DNA from: Lentilactobacillus diolivorans DSM 14421
Lineage (GTDB): Bacteria; Bacillota; Bacilli; Lactobacillales; Lactobacillaceae
Direction: 5' to 3'
NCBI RefSeq assembly: GCF_001434255.1
Contig: NZ_AZEY01000007.1
Coordinates: forward strand, 1 to 64,000
Length of the DNA: 64,000 nucleotides
Positions within the stretch are counted from its first letter, which is position 1; each line of letters opens with the position of its first letter. The position numbers and the translations under genes are program-made. The notes below the pieces were generated by a model. The model was not told where the DNA came from and searched no databases. It saw nothing but the letters and a program-made list of their open reading frames with translations. Shown in pieces: positions 29,217 through 37,899 of the stretch.

Positions 29217-29257
29217 AAGAGGCTGAACAAAATAAAATTTGCTCAGCCTCTTTGTAG
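29217..29257 (-). terminator. dnaN terminator
   Basis: The arms AGAGGCTGAGCAAATTT and AAATTTTGTTCAGCCTCT-like pairing (GAGGCTGA/TCAGCCTC core) are followed by T-rich sequence on the minus strand. It lies about 45 bp after dnaN and may work in both directions. Confidence 0.8.
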
Positions 29258-29300
29258 GTTTAATAATGTTCTACAACATATCTAAAGTAACAGGGGATCT

Positions 29301-30440
29301 TTAAAATGTCCTAATTGGTGTAATTAATTGAATAAAACTCTCACTTTCTTCGGTTGGAGTCAATGTAAACGGCCGCAATGACGACGTAAAATCAATATTA
29401 ATGGTTGCCTGGCCAAACGATCTGAGCGCATCTTTCATGTAATCAGGATTGAAAGAAATCTCAAGTTCGTTTCCTTCGACGGTTTTTGGTTCAAGATCTT
29501 CCTCGACATTCCCAACATCTGGAGAGTTTCCATAGATGGTAACAGATTTTTTATCTGGATCTACTGTAATCTTAACAACATTATTTCTTGATTCATGGGA
29601 TAGCAAAGATGCCCGTTCGATTGCTGCTAAGAGATCAGGTGAATCAAAAGCAACTTGCGTGTCATGAGAATCAGGAATTAATCTTGTTGTGTCGGGATAG
29701 TTTCCTTCCAAAAGCCGAGAATAGAATAAAGTATTACCAATTACAAAAAGTGCCTGATTTTCAGTAACTGATAAAGTAACTTCAGTTTTAACATCGTCTA
29801 TCATTCGAGAAAGCTCGATTAAGCTTTTACCTGGAATAACGAAATTATAAGTGCCATTGATTGGATTTTCCAAGGTTACTTTACGTTGGCTTAATCGGTG
29901 ACTATCTGTGGCAACAGCCAGCAAGTTATTTTCAGAAAGGACAAAATGAACCCCAGTTAGAATTGGCCGACTTTCTTGACTTGAAACTGCAACAACGGTT
30001 TGACTAATAATTTGCTTAAATAGATCTCCTGCCAATGGAATGGTATCCGTGGTTTGAATTTCTGGAAGATGTGGATAATTATTAGCATCTAATCCATTAA
30101 TGGTAAAGGACGATTGACCAGAAGTAATTAATGTTTGAAAATTTTCGCCAACTTCTAAAGTAATCGTATCTTCAGGTAATTTTTTAATAATATCAGTAAA
30201 AAATCGGGCTGGTAGGACAATTGCGCCTTCTGATTGAATAACCAACATATTATCTGGATCATCAGATCTTATTGTTGTTTCAATGGAAATGTCAGCGTCG
30301 CTTCCTGTTAAAACGATACCGGTTTCATTAGCAACTAATTTAAGTCCTGTCAAAATTGGAATTGTTGTTTTTGTAGAAATAGCTCTTGCTACTGTATTTA
30401 ATCCTTTTGTAAATGCTGTGCGACCAATTGAAAATTTCAT
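29301..30440 (-). CDS. dnaN: DNA polymerase III beta subunit (sliding clamp)
   Basis: This 379-residue beta clamp has three repeated clamp domains. It starts MKFSIGRTAFTKGLNTVARAISTKTTIPILTGL and ends with the partner-binding C-terminal LITPIRTF. The ATG follows GGGAGGTAG. It is separated from dnaA by the DnaA-box-bearing origin segment at 30516-30616. Confidence 0.98.
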   Translation of the reverse strand: MKFSIGRTAFTKGLNTVARAISTKTTIPILTGLKLVANETGIVLTGSDADISIETTIRSDDPDNMLVIQSEGAIVLPARFFTDIIKKLPEDTITLEVGENFQTLITSGQSSFTINGLDANNYPHLPEIQTTDTIPLAGDLFKQIISQTVVAVSSQESRPILTGVHFVLSENNLLAVATDSHRLSQRKVTLENPINGTYNFVIPGKSLIELSRMIDDVKTEVTLSVTENQALFVIGNTLFYSRLLEGNYPDTTRLIPDSHDTQVAFDSPDLLAAIERASLLSHESRNNVVKITVDPDKKSVTIYGNSPDVGNVEEDLEPKTVEGNELEISFNPDYMKDALRSFGQATINIDFTSSLRPFTLTPTEESESFIQLITPIRTF

Positions 30441-30515
30441 GCGTTAAATCTACCTCCCAGAGAGTGGTGAATTATTTTATTTAATTAATAGAAAAACAGA
30501 AGTAATAGTAGGGCA

Positions 30516-30616
30516 TGTGGATATGTGGATAACTGAAAAGATACTGGCAATTAGCAGTTATCAACTTGTGGATAAGTCTGTGCATAACTTATTACTTCTC
30601 TGTTGAATTATCCACA
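30516..30616. other. oriC segment between dnaA and dnaN
   Basis: DnaA boxes lie at 30524-30532 (TGTGGATAA), 30567-30575 (TGTGGATAA) and 30608-30616 (TTATCCACA). Near matches lie at 30516-30524 and 30579-30587 (TGTGCATAA). The segment is one half of a bipartite origin as in B. subtilis. I do not see a clear AT-rich unwinding element here. Confidence 0.85.
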
Positions 30617-30630
30617 ACCAATTATACCAT

Positions 30631-31986
30631 TTAGTTTAGCTCACTTTTGATATCCGCAATTTCTTTTCTAATATCAATATCGATTTTGATGATTTCGGAA
30701 ATTTTATCGCAAGCATGGATAACGGTTGTATGATCTTTTCCACCAAATTCTTTACCGATTTTTGGTAGTGAGTTGTTTGTCATTTCACGTGAAAGATACA
30801 TTGCAATCTGTCTTGGAACAACGATGGACTTCATCCGTTTTTTTCCTTTAAGATCAGTTATTGAGACATGAAAATAACTAGCAACTTTATTTTGGATATC
30901 AACAATTGATAGTTCACGGCTTGTCTTGGTTAGTTTTAGACCGCGCAATGCTTCGTAAACCAGGTCAGTTGTTATTGGTTCATTTTTAAGTTTCGAATAT
31001 GCTTGAACTCGTGATAAAGCACCTTCAAGTTCTCTAACGTTAGAGTCAATTTGCCCAGCAATGTAGGCTAACGTATCATTTGGAATAACTAAATTGTCCA
31101 ATTTTGCTTTGTTTTTGAGAATGGCAATTCTGGTTTCAAGATCCGGTGGTGTAATATCAACCGGTAATCCCCAGGCAAACCGAGAAACCAATCGTTCCTG
31201 CAGCTTTGGAATTTCCTGTGGGACACGGTCGGAAGTTAAAACAATTTGTTTATCATTATTGTAGAGATCGTTAAAAGTATGGAAGAATTCTTCCTGGGTT
31301 CCTTCTTTTTGCGCAAAAAATTGAATATCGTCGACCATTAAAATGTCAACGTTACGATATTCTCGACGAAATTCCTCGGTTCGATTTGTTTGAATAGCAT
31401 TAATAAAATCGTTAGTAAAGGCTTCACTAGTAACATATTTTACGTTTGTTTCCGGATGATCCTCTAATCGTTTATTACCAATGGCTTGCATCAAATGAGT
31501 TTTTCCAAGTCCAACACCACCGTAAAAGAATAATGGATTGTAAAGTTTTCCGGGTTCTTCAGATACGATAAGTGCTGCAGCGTGCGCCATTTGGTTTCCT
31601 TTGCCGATAATAAAATTATCGAAAGTATAGTTGGGATTTAAATGAGTTTCTTTACTAAAGGAAAACTCTTCATCCGGCTCAGGCTCGTTAGCGTCATCTG
31701 TAGGTTCTGACTCTAATTCTGTTTCTTCTTTTTTGACATCGGAATCCAAAATAAATTTTGGTTCGATATTACCCTTAGTAATAACAAAGGCATATTCGAT
31801 GAGATTTGGAGCCAGTTGTTCTTTCCAATAATCCCGATGCAATTCAGAAGGTAAAGATAAAGTAAGTGTGGATCCATCGAAGCTAATGGGTGTCACTGGT
31901 TTTATCCATGTATCGTAAGTAAGGTCGGTTGTGTTCTCTCGAAATTGTTCACTTAGTTTTTGCCACAATGAATCCTTATCAAGCAC
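30631..31986 (-). CDS. dnaA: Chromosomal replication initiator protein DnaA
   Basis: This is a 451-residue initiator. Domain I (SLWQKLSEQFRENTTDLTYDTWIKP) and an acidic domain II are followed by AAA+ domain III with Walker A YGGVGLGKTHLMQA, Walker B ILMVDDIQFF and LQERLVSRFAWG. Domain IV has the signature FGGKDHTTVIHACDK. The start is GTG behind AGGGGGGAA. DnaA boxes flank the gene on both sides. Confidence 0.98.
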   Translation of the reverse strand: MLDKDSLWQKLSEQFRENTTDLTYDTWIKPVTPISFDGSTLTLSLPSELHRDYWKEQLAPNLIEYAFVITKGNIEPKFILDSDVKKEETELESEPTDDANEPEPDEEFSFSKETHLNPNYTFDNFIIGKGNQMAHAAALIVSEEPGKLYNPLFFYGGVGLGKTHLMQAIGNKRLEDHPETNVKYVTSEAFTNDFINAIQTNRTEEFRREYRNVDILMVDDIQFFAQKEGTQEEFFHTFNDLYNNDKQIVLTSDRVPQEIPKLQERLVSRFAWGLPVDITPPDLETRIAILKNKAKLDNLVIPNDTLAYIAGQIDSNVRELEGALSRVQAYSKLKNEPITTDLVYEALRGLKLTKTSRELSIVDIQNKVASYFHVSITDLKGKKRMKSIVVPRQIAMYLSREMTNNSLPKIGKEFGGKDHTTVIHACDKISEIIKIDIDIRKEIADIKSELN

Positions 31987-32055
31987 TTTGAAATTCCCCC
32001 CTGATTTTTAGTCGTTTTATGAAATGCAAATTAATTCTAGCATTCTCAATAAAAG

Positions 32056-32400
32056 TTTTCCACAGGCAAAACAAGCCTGTGCATAATTGTTTCACAGTTG
32101 TAGACAGTTGGGATAACTCTTCTGTGGATAAGTGGAAAAACAAAAGTTTAATTCAAGGAATTCACAGCGCTCTGTGGATAACTAAACGTTGTGTTAACAG
32201 GGCTTATCAAAATAAAATTAAAACTGTCCACAAGCTGTGGATAACTTTAAGAACATTCTGTTTCTTTGTGGATAACCTTGTGCAAATCAAGAAAATGATG
32301 TCTCGTAAATGACGGAGTTATCCACACCTTTTGTTCATGAAACAAATTTTATATTTTTTTAAGTTGCTTAACTATAAAAAATGGTATTTCATTAATAGGA
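32056..32400. other. oriC segment upstream of dnaA with adjacent AT-rich stretch
   Basis: Perfect TGTGGATAA/TTATCCACA boxes lie at 32123-32131, 32173-32181, 32236-32244, 32267-32275 and 32318-32326. Near matches lie at 32056-32064 (TTTTCCACA) and 32078-32086 (TGTGCATAA). An AT-rich stretch at about 32340-32400 is a plausible unwinding element. Position between dnaA and rpmH is standard for Firmicutes. No gene lies in 31987-32486; an open frame at 32019-32312 is made of DnaA-box sequence. Confidence 0.92.
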
Positions 32401-32486
32401 GTTTTATGTTAATATATTTGGGAAATGCATTTGAACATATTAATAAATGCTTAAACGCGACTTAAAAGAGTAAGGAGGATTTTTTT

Positions 32487-32621
32487 ATGAAAAGAACATA
32501 TCAACCAAAGAAGCGTCATCGCGCTCGCGTTCATGGCTTCCGTAAACGAATGAGTACCAGTAATGGTCGTAAAGTGTTAGCACGCCGACGTCAAAAAGGT
32601 AGAAAAGTATTGTCTGCATAG
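32487..32621 (+). CDS. rpmH: 50S ribosomal protein L34
   Basis: This 44-residue, very basic bL34 reads [18 protein letters not shown] at the start and ends GRKVLSA. TAAGGAGG lies 8 nt upstream of the ATG. It is the first gene of the rightward rpmH-rnpA-yidC cluster beside oriC, and a hairpin terminator follows at once. Confidence 0.98.
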   Translation: MKRTYQPKKRHRARVHGFRKRMSTSNGRKVLARRRQKGRKVLSA

Positions 32622-32647
32622 ACCACTGACCATTCAGTGGTCTTTTT
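32621..32647 (+). terminator. rpmH terminator/attenuator
   Basis: GACCACTGA and TCAGTGGTC pair perfectly (9 bp) and are followed by TTTTT. It lies between rpmH and rnpA and would lower rnpA expression relative to rpmH. Confidence 0.9.
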
Positions 32648-32682
32648 CATTATTTTTAAACAGAAATATGTGGAGATGAATC

Positions 32683-33048
32683 ATGCGAAAATCGTATCGT
32701 GTAAAAAAAGAGTCCGAATTTCAAAAAGTGTTTGAAACTCACAACTCCGTTGCAAATCGTCAATTTGTTGTCTATTCGTTGGACAAGCCTAATCAATTAC
32801 ATTTTCGCGTCGGGATTTCCGTTGGAAAAAAGATTGGCAATGCAGTACATAGAAATTGGGTCAAACGTCGAATTCGTCAGGCAATACTAGAATTGAAGCC
32901 GGATTTGCGCCAAGACGTTGATTTTATTGTAATAGCGCGTCCATCAACGGATCAAATGTCGATGCAAGATATCAAATCCAGCTTGATTCACGTATTTAAG
33001 TTAGCAAAACTGATCGATTCCAATTATGATAGTGGGGAAAAACGTTGA
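32683..33048 (+). CDS. rnpA: Ribonuclease P protein component
   Basis: This is the 121-residue RNase P protein subunit (MRKSYRVKKESEFQKVFETHNS), with the conserved RNR-type basic helix HRNWVKRRIRQAILEL. It assists the RNase P RNA in maturing tRNA 5' ends. Its stop overlaps the TTG start of yidC by 4 bp. Confidence 0.97.
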   Translation: MRKSYRVKKESEFQKVFETHNSVANRQFVVYSLDKPNQLHFRVGISVGKKIGNAVHRNWVKRRIRQAILELKPDLRQDVDFIVIARPSTDQMSMQDIKSSLIHVFKLAKLIDSNYDSGEKR

Positions 33049-33881
33049 AAAAGAAAATAAGAAAAATAATGGTATTGCTATCTTTGGTCAGTCTAACGGT
33101 AGTACTCTCCGCATGTAGCAATACGCCAATTACTGAACATAGCAAGGGAATTTGGGATGGTTGGGTTGTCCTTAACTTCTCACGAGCAATTATTTGGTTA
33201 TCTAAATTCTTTAGTGATAACTATGGAATGGGAATTATCATATTCACGATTCTTGTCCGAATTGTGATTTTACCATTGATGATTTATCAAACGCGAAGCA
33301 TGAGAAAAACTCAAGAAGTTCAACCGCAGTTAAAGGCATTGCAAAAGAAGTATTCGTCTAGAGATGCTGAAACAATGCAAAAGCTGCAGGCTGAACAGAA
33401 AAAATTATATGCCGAAGCGGGAATTAACCCAATCGCAGGTTGTTTACCATTAATTGTTCAAATGCCAATCCTATTTGCTTTGTATCAAGCAATCTGGCGA
33501 ACTGATATTTTAAGAAGTGGCACTTTCTTCTGGCTGCAACTTGGCCATCCGGATCCAATCTTCATTTTGCCAATCTTGGCTGCGCTGTTTACGTTTATTT
33601 CTTCTTGGCTAGCAATGAAAGGCCAACCTGAATCAAATTCCATGACAACGATGATGACGATTGGAATGCCAATCTTTATTCTAATTATGGCCGTAAGTCT
33701 TCCTTCAGCCTTATCATTGTACTGGGTGGTTACCAACGCTTTCCAAGTTGGTCAGACACTGGTTATTCAAAATCCTTGGAAGATTCGTCGTGAACGTGAA
33801 CGAAAACAAAAAGCCGAACGTAATCGTAAACGAGCTGTTCAAAAGGCAATTCGTAAAGCAAAACGTAGTAAGCGAAAATAA
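33045..33881 (+). CDS. yidC: Membrane protein insertase YidC (lipoprotein form)
   Basis: This 278-residue YidC/Oxa1 insertase has a lipoprotein signal with lipobox LSAC (Cys ~24), five transmembrane segments and a basic C-terminal tail (RRERERKQKAERNRKRAVQKA). The start is TTG, coupled to rnpA. Jag/KhpB usually follows YidC directly; here about 2.6 kb intervenes. The repeat copy 2 hairpin follows 12 bp later and supplies the terminator. Confidence 0.97.
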   Translation: MKKKIRKIMVLLSLVSLTVVLSACSNTPITEHSKGIWDGWVVLNFSRAIIWLSKFFSDNYGMGIIIFTILVRIVILPLMIYQTRSMRKTQEVQPQLKALQKKYSSRDAETMQKLQAEQKKLYAEAGINPIAGCLPLIVQMPILFALYQAIWRTDILRSGTFFWLQLGHPDPIFILPILAALFTFISSWLAMKGQPESNSMTTMMTIGMPIFILIMAVSLPSALSLYWVVTNAFQVGQTLVIQNPWKIRRERERKQKAERNRKRAVQKAIRKAKRSKRK

Positions 33882-33892
33882 TAAAAAATAAA

Positions 33893-34078
33893 AAGGGCGG
33901 GGCCGAGACAAAAGTAATTTTGTCCGGCCCCGCTTTTTGTAATCATGACTATTACCAAGCAAAAACGTGAGACAAAAGCCCTTCCTGCCATACATCCAGA
34001 TTATCCCAATATTCAAGCCCTGAATATTGGGATAATCCAATTATACTCTGGAAGCTAATCGCCTTTTATCTCACTCTG
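33893..34078 (+). repeat. Two-hairpin interspersed repeat, copy 2 (includes yidC terminator)
   Basis: The first hairpin has arms GCGGGGCCGAGACAAAA and TTTTGTCCGGCCCCGC (one bulge) and is followed by TTTTTG, so it works as the yidC terminator. A spacer with ATGACTATTACC follows. The second hairpin carries the TTATCCCAATATTC/GAATATTGGGATAA stem and the flanking CTTCCTG and CTGGAAG. It is the same order and orientation as copy 3. Confidence 0.88.
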
Positions 34079-34172
34079 ATCCTTTGATTTTGTTGAACTT
34101 GGCTTAAATGTTTTAAGAAGTAACTGTGATCTAAATGTTTATTATAAATTAAAAGGACAAGAGATTATCTTT

Positions 34173-34943
34173 TTATTGATACCTCATGCCACCATCAACT
34201 AAGATAGATTGTCCTGTAATGTAGGCGGCTGCTGGTGATGCAAACCATGCTACCACCTCTGCCACGTCAGCTGGGGTGGCTTCACGCCCTAACGTAATTT
34301 CGCTGAGGACATTTTTTTGCTGTTCCGAAATAGAAATATGGCGGATCTCCGCGGTTCGTTTATCGATACCATCTCGTAGTGGGGTTCGAACAACCCCTGG
34401 GTCGTAAGCATTGACAGTAACCTTATCTGCTGCTAATTCCTTGGATGCAGCTTGAGTTAGACCTCGAATACCGAATTTAGAGGCAGAATAAGCACTTTGA
34501 AGTGCAGATGCTTCAATACCAGCCAATGAGGCTGCATTGATAATTCGACCACCTTTACCTTGTTTTTTAAATTGCTGAGCAGCCGCTTGGATTCCCCAGT
34601 AGGTACCAAGAAGATTAACATCAAGTAACCGACGAATTTTATCAGGAGTCGAGTCAACGATGGTATCGATAAATGCCACGCCGGCGTTATTAACAAAAAC
34701 GGCGAGGGTACCTAAATCATTGACTGCTGATTTTACTAAGTTGAACATATCTTCCCGATTGGCAACATCCAATTGATAACTCTTTGCTGAGTAGCCTGCT
34801 AACTTCAAATCTTTGGCAACCTGGGCTGCTGTATCGGAATTAATGTCTGCGACAGCGATTGAATAACCGTCTTTGGCCAAACGTTGCGCAATTCCTTTTC
34901 CAATTCCCTGTCCTGCCCCTGTAATAATTGCTAATTTTGACAT
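34173..34943 (-). CDS. butA: Short-chain dehydrogenase, acetoin/diacetyl reductase-like
   Basis: This 256-residue classical SDR has the NAD-binding TGAGQGIGKGIA (residues 9-20), NNAG (85-88) and catalytic Ser139, Tyr152 and Lys156 (AYSASKFG). The C-terminal GQSILVDGGMRY is typical. It is closest in pattern to (S)-acetoin-forming diacetyl reductases (BudC/ButA), but other 2,3-diol or hydroxy substrates are possible. Unusually for such an enzyme, a T-box leader whose specifier reads as Met precedes it. It runs against the replication direction, inside the yidC-jag insert. Confidence 0.85.
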   Translation of the reverse strand: MSKLAIITGAGQGIGKGIAQRLAKDGYSIAVADINSDTAAQVAKDLKLAGYSAKSYQLDVANREDMFNLVKSAVNDLGTLAVFVNNAGVAFIDTIVDSTPDKIRRLLDVNLLGTYWGIQAAAQQFKKQGKGGRIINAASLAGIEASALQSAYSASKFGIRGLTQAASKELAADKVTVNAYDPGVVRTPLRDGIDKRTAEIRHISISEQQKNVLSEITLGREATPADVAEVVAWFASPAAAYITGQSILVDGGMRYQ

Positions 34944-34988
34944 ATAATCACTCCATTTTCATATATTCACTAAAAATTAGGATACAAA

Positions 34989-35306
34989 AAACGCCTCTGT
35001 GGTAACTAGCAGAAGCGTTTTTTCGCGGTACCATTCTGGATTTGCTTGTTGATTACGCAACAAGCCTTATCAACCATTTTAAATCTTTCTCAATAAAGTG
35101 GTGTGTCTGGTAACGGAGACCATTCCGTTTGATGTTCGTGGACGTCATTTACACCAACCAATTATCGGCCATCTTCATTTGTTGCCAGCTTCGACTTGCA
35201 TCAACCGTCGATTCTCTGCAGGTGGCCGCAAATTACTCACCGAATCATTTTGTTTTACGAACTAACTTATTGGCCAAAATATAGCAGTGATTGGAAACCT
35301 TGTCAA
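34989..35306 (-). promoter_or_regulatory. T-box leader, Met specifier (ATG), upstream of SDR gene
   Basis: On the minus strand a promoter TTGACA-17-TATATT (35301-35306 and 35278-35283) drives a leader of about 280 nt. Stem I pairs TCGG/CCGA and ATTTG/CAAAT around a specifier loop with TGAGTA on the 5' side and GAAGATGG on the 3' side. In the usual GAA-N-codon-R spacing this gives specifier ATG at 35170-35172. AGAGA and GGTTGATGCAAGTCG mark the distal part. The T-box TGGTACCGCG lies at 35024-35033. The terminator has arms ACGCTTCTG/CAGAGGCGT and T6. TGGT fits a discriminator A, as in tRNA-Met. Confidence 0.9.
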
Positions 35307-35354
35307 GAAGCCCTAATCGGATTTGAAAGTTTTTAAATTGAATCCCTTTATTGT

Positions 35355-36308
35355 CTAGTCAACTTTTGACGGATCATTTCTTAGACTTACCGGGTAAGCC
35401 ATTACGTCCGCATCCAGAATATCGTATTGGGTCATTAAGACGCTTTCGACCTTTTCGCCAATCGAGTAGGCGGTTTGCAGTTCTGTATCATCCGCGAGAT
35501 AGATACCAATTTTCATCACAATTTGATCGCCGAGCCAGCGTGGCTCAATTCCCTGGACCCCTAAAACACCCGGAATCGCATTGATTGTCTTACTGTACTC
35601 ATTAATGACGCCGGGATTAAACCCTTCGGTAAGTCTCATAATGGTTGTTCTAAAAATCGAAATTGCGGCATGTAAAATTAAAATACCAACGGCAATGGTA
35701 GCAACGCCATCCAGCCATTGGGCGCCAAGAAAAGCACCACCAATGGACAGAAATGTTCCAAAACTGGTCCAAGCATCACTCTTTAAATCTTGACCAGAAG
35801 CAATTAATGCTTGATTTTTTAACTGAGCACCCCTGACACGATTAAATCTGGCAAGCACCGAAATAACTAAGGCCGAAGCCAGACTCACACCCAGAGACCA
35901 CCCGTTTGGAACAACGTGGTGACCAGACAAGAATCGGTTCACTGCGAAAACACCATCAACCAGAATTTGGATACTAACAGCAAACATAATAGTTGCTGAC
36001 AAGAAAGCGGCAATATTTTCATACTGCCAATGTCCCAAGACATGGTTGGAGTCCGGTGGTTTTCTTGAAATCTTTAAGCCCGCAATTAAGATAGCTGCCC
36101 CACAAACACCGGTCAGATTATTCAGCCCATCGGCAATTAAAACAGTAATGCTGTTCCAATAACCAATGATTAATTCAGCAGTCATAATAACGGCATAGGT
36201 ACCTAAGTTTGCAAGGGTAATTTTCTGAGCTTCCTGTAGTTTATTTAAGCGATGCTGACGGTCGACTTGGATGTTCCTACCAGCATCATACTGGTTAGTA
36301 TTTGCCAA
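35355..36308 (-). CDS. Cation diffusion facilitator family transporter
   Basis: This 317-residue CDF protein has six predicted helices and a cytoplasmic C-terminal dimerisation domain (~225-310). Metal-site helices appear as IADGLNNLTG (helix 2) and SDAWTSFG (helix 5). The family exports Zn2+, Mn2+, Fe2+ or Co2+ in exchange for protons. The metal cannot be told from the sequence. The start is TTG behind GGGAGTG. It lies in the yidC-jag insert, transcribed against the replication fork. Confidence 0.92.
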   Translation of the reverse strand: MANTNQYDAGRNIQVDRQHRLNKLQEAQKITLANLGTYAVIMTAELIIGYWNSITVLIADGLNNLTGVCGAAILIAGLKISRKPPDSNHVLGHWQYENIAAFLSATIMFAVSIQILVDGVFAVNRFLSGHHVVPNGWSLGVSLASALVISVLARFNRVRGAQLKNQALIASGQDLKSDAWTSFGTFLSIGGAFLGAQWLDGVATIAVGILILHAAISIFRTTIMRLTEGFNPGVINEYSKTINAIPGVLGVQGIEPRWLGDQIVMKIGIYLADDTELQTAYSIGEKVESVLMTQYDILDADVMAYPVSLRNDPSKVD

Positions 36309-36552
36309 TCTGACACTCCCTAAAACGAAAACTAGAATCTAAATTCTAAAGAGACTTTATTACCCAAATGATCCAGAAGGGGGTTTAATGTCAATTATAT
36401 CGTATTAGTGAAGTTTTGGTTAAATGAAGATTGCAAACATCACATTAATCTTTCAAGTTTCCGATTAGTTTGCGTTTTTTACCGGAAACCATTTATTAAG
36501 TTAATAATTTATGCTATCATAAATCAGTTAAATTAATTAAAGGGAGTTTATT

Positions 36553-37290
36553 ATGACAATTTACTCTGGAAAAACCATCCAAGACGCAGTAGAACAATCC
36601 CTAGCTGATTTATCACTCACACAGGACCAAGTTGAAGTTAAAATCCTCCAACAGCCAAGACATGGCTTCTTTGGTATCGGTCGCAAACTAGCTAAGGTTG
36701 ACGTTAAAAAGAAAAAGAACACAAACCAGAATCAAACGATCACAAATCAAAAACTAACTGAAGCAAAAAGTAACACTACTAATCTGTCTCGTCCTGATCA
36801 GGCAGATAATGATGTTACTAAAAAAGCCGTTGATCTCGAAAACATTTCTCAACAATTAGCCAATTATCTAAATGATGTGCTTGAAGCAATGGGATTTTCG
36901 TTTAAACTCAAATTAGATATGCGCAGTAAACATGCGATCTATATTGATATTAGCACTGACCAGGAAAGCCGTCTTATTGGGCGCCATGGCCGAACCATTA
37001 ATGCACTTCAGAATCTATCCCAAATTTTTATCAACCGATTGGGGGCTAATAATGTTAATGTTGAATTGGACACCGCGAACTATCGGGCCCGAAGAAGTGA
37101 GTCGCTAGAGCAGTTGGCGGAAAAGACAGCTCGTGATGCGATCGCCAATGGAAAACCAATTTACTTAAACCCAATGCCTTCATTTGAGCGCAAACAGATC
37201 CACAATACGCTCGCGGATAATGAGTACGTTATTACGTATTCAACGGGTAAGGAACCACATCGAGTGATCGTTGTGGCACCTAAGCAGTAA
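36553..37290 (+). CDS. jag: RNA-binding protein KhpB (Jag/EloR)
   Basis: This 245-residue protein has the Jag-N domain (MTIYSGKTIQDAVEQSLADL), a charged Asn/Lys linker (~55-100), a KH domain (~105-175, IGRHGRTINALQNLSQ) and an R3H domain (~176-243, NPMPSFERKQIHNTLA). KhpB with KhpA binds RNAs and influences cell elongation and division. A GGGAG site precedes the ATG. It is separated here from its usual neighbour yidC. Confidence 0.96.
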   Translation: MTIYSGKTIQDAVEQSLADLSLTQDQVEVKILQQPRHGFFGIGRKLAKVDVKKKKNTNQNQTITNQKLTEAKSNTTNLSRPDQADNDVTKKAVDLENISQQLANYLNDVLEAMGFSFKLKLDMRSKHAIYIDISTDQESRLIGRHGRTINALQNLSQIFINRLGANNVNVELDTANYRARRSESLEQLAEKTARDAIANGKPIYLNPMPSFERKQIHNTLADNEYVITYSTGKEPHRVIVVAPKQ

Positions 37291-37645
37291 CTTTAATTCA
37301 AAATTGTTTTGGATTAAGTGGATCCAATATATTTAAGTCAGAAATAAAATAGCCAATTGACTGATTTGGTTGGATTAGTTCCTTGTTAAATTGATAAGGT
37401 GTTCTGGCAGCGTCCTTTGCGATTGCTTCCGAAATAAAATACAGTTTATGGCAATGACTATTAATTAATATAAATGACGATAACCGCCTTATTTAGGGTG
37501 GCTTTCAAGGGATTGACTATTAAAAATAGCATACTCTTTTTGATGTGGCCTGATTATGGCAATTTTAAGGCTAAGGGAGCGTTTTTGGAATCACGATTTC
37601 CTATGAATGGCTAAGGAGACGTCTTTTTGTTGCGAATTTTTTATT

Positions 37646-37690
37646 TGACGTAATTTGTCTTTAACAAATAAGTTGCGTCATTTTATTTTT
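37646..37690 (+). terminator. Putative terminator after jag
   Basis: The arms TGACGTAATTTGT and ACAAATAAGTTGCGTCA pair with a four-base bulge and are followed by TTTTATTTTT. It lies about 355 bp after jag; the region between (37291-37645) shows no gene. Confidence 0.65.
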
Positions 37691-37713
37691 AGATGACTTC
37701 TCTTAATTTTGGA

Positions 37714-37833
37714 TTGACAAATGAGCGTCTTTAAAATATCATAAAGGTAATCATTCTTATCTTAACTAGGTAAAGTAGTCAAAGTGCTTTATCCATGCTA
37801 GATTTTTCTAGCGTGGAGTGGGCACTTTTTTTG
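37714..37833 (+). ncRNA. Promoter plus long-hairpin terminator: possible ~85-nt small RNA or mnmE leader
   Basis: TTGACA (37714-37719) and TATCAT (37737-37742) are 17 bp apart. About 30 nt after the expected start comes a long stem: AGTGC at the base with GCACT, and CCATGCTAGA with TCTAGCGTGG (10 bp, two G-U) around TTTT. Seven T follow. There is no frame or ribosome site inside. This predicts a short transcript ending about 65 bp before mnmE. Whether it is an independent RNA or an attenuated mnmE leader is open. Confidence 0.6.
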
Positions 37834-37899
37834 TGCACTAATATACAAAATGTGTTTTAATATTGTCTGTTGTATTTTTATGTGGGAGGAAGCTTAGTC

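Noticed and set aside
32019-32312. 97-codon plus-strand open frame upstream of dnaA
   Set aside because: It consists of DnaA-box sequence in the origin, has no ribosome site and has no protein-like pattern.
35170-35173. Asp (GAT) as T-box specifier of the SDR leader
   Set aside because: It requires the codon to follow GAA directly; the usual GAA-N-codon spacing seen in the Val leader here gives ATG, and TGGT pairs best with discriminator A rather than the G typical of tRNA-Asp.
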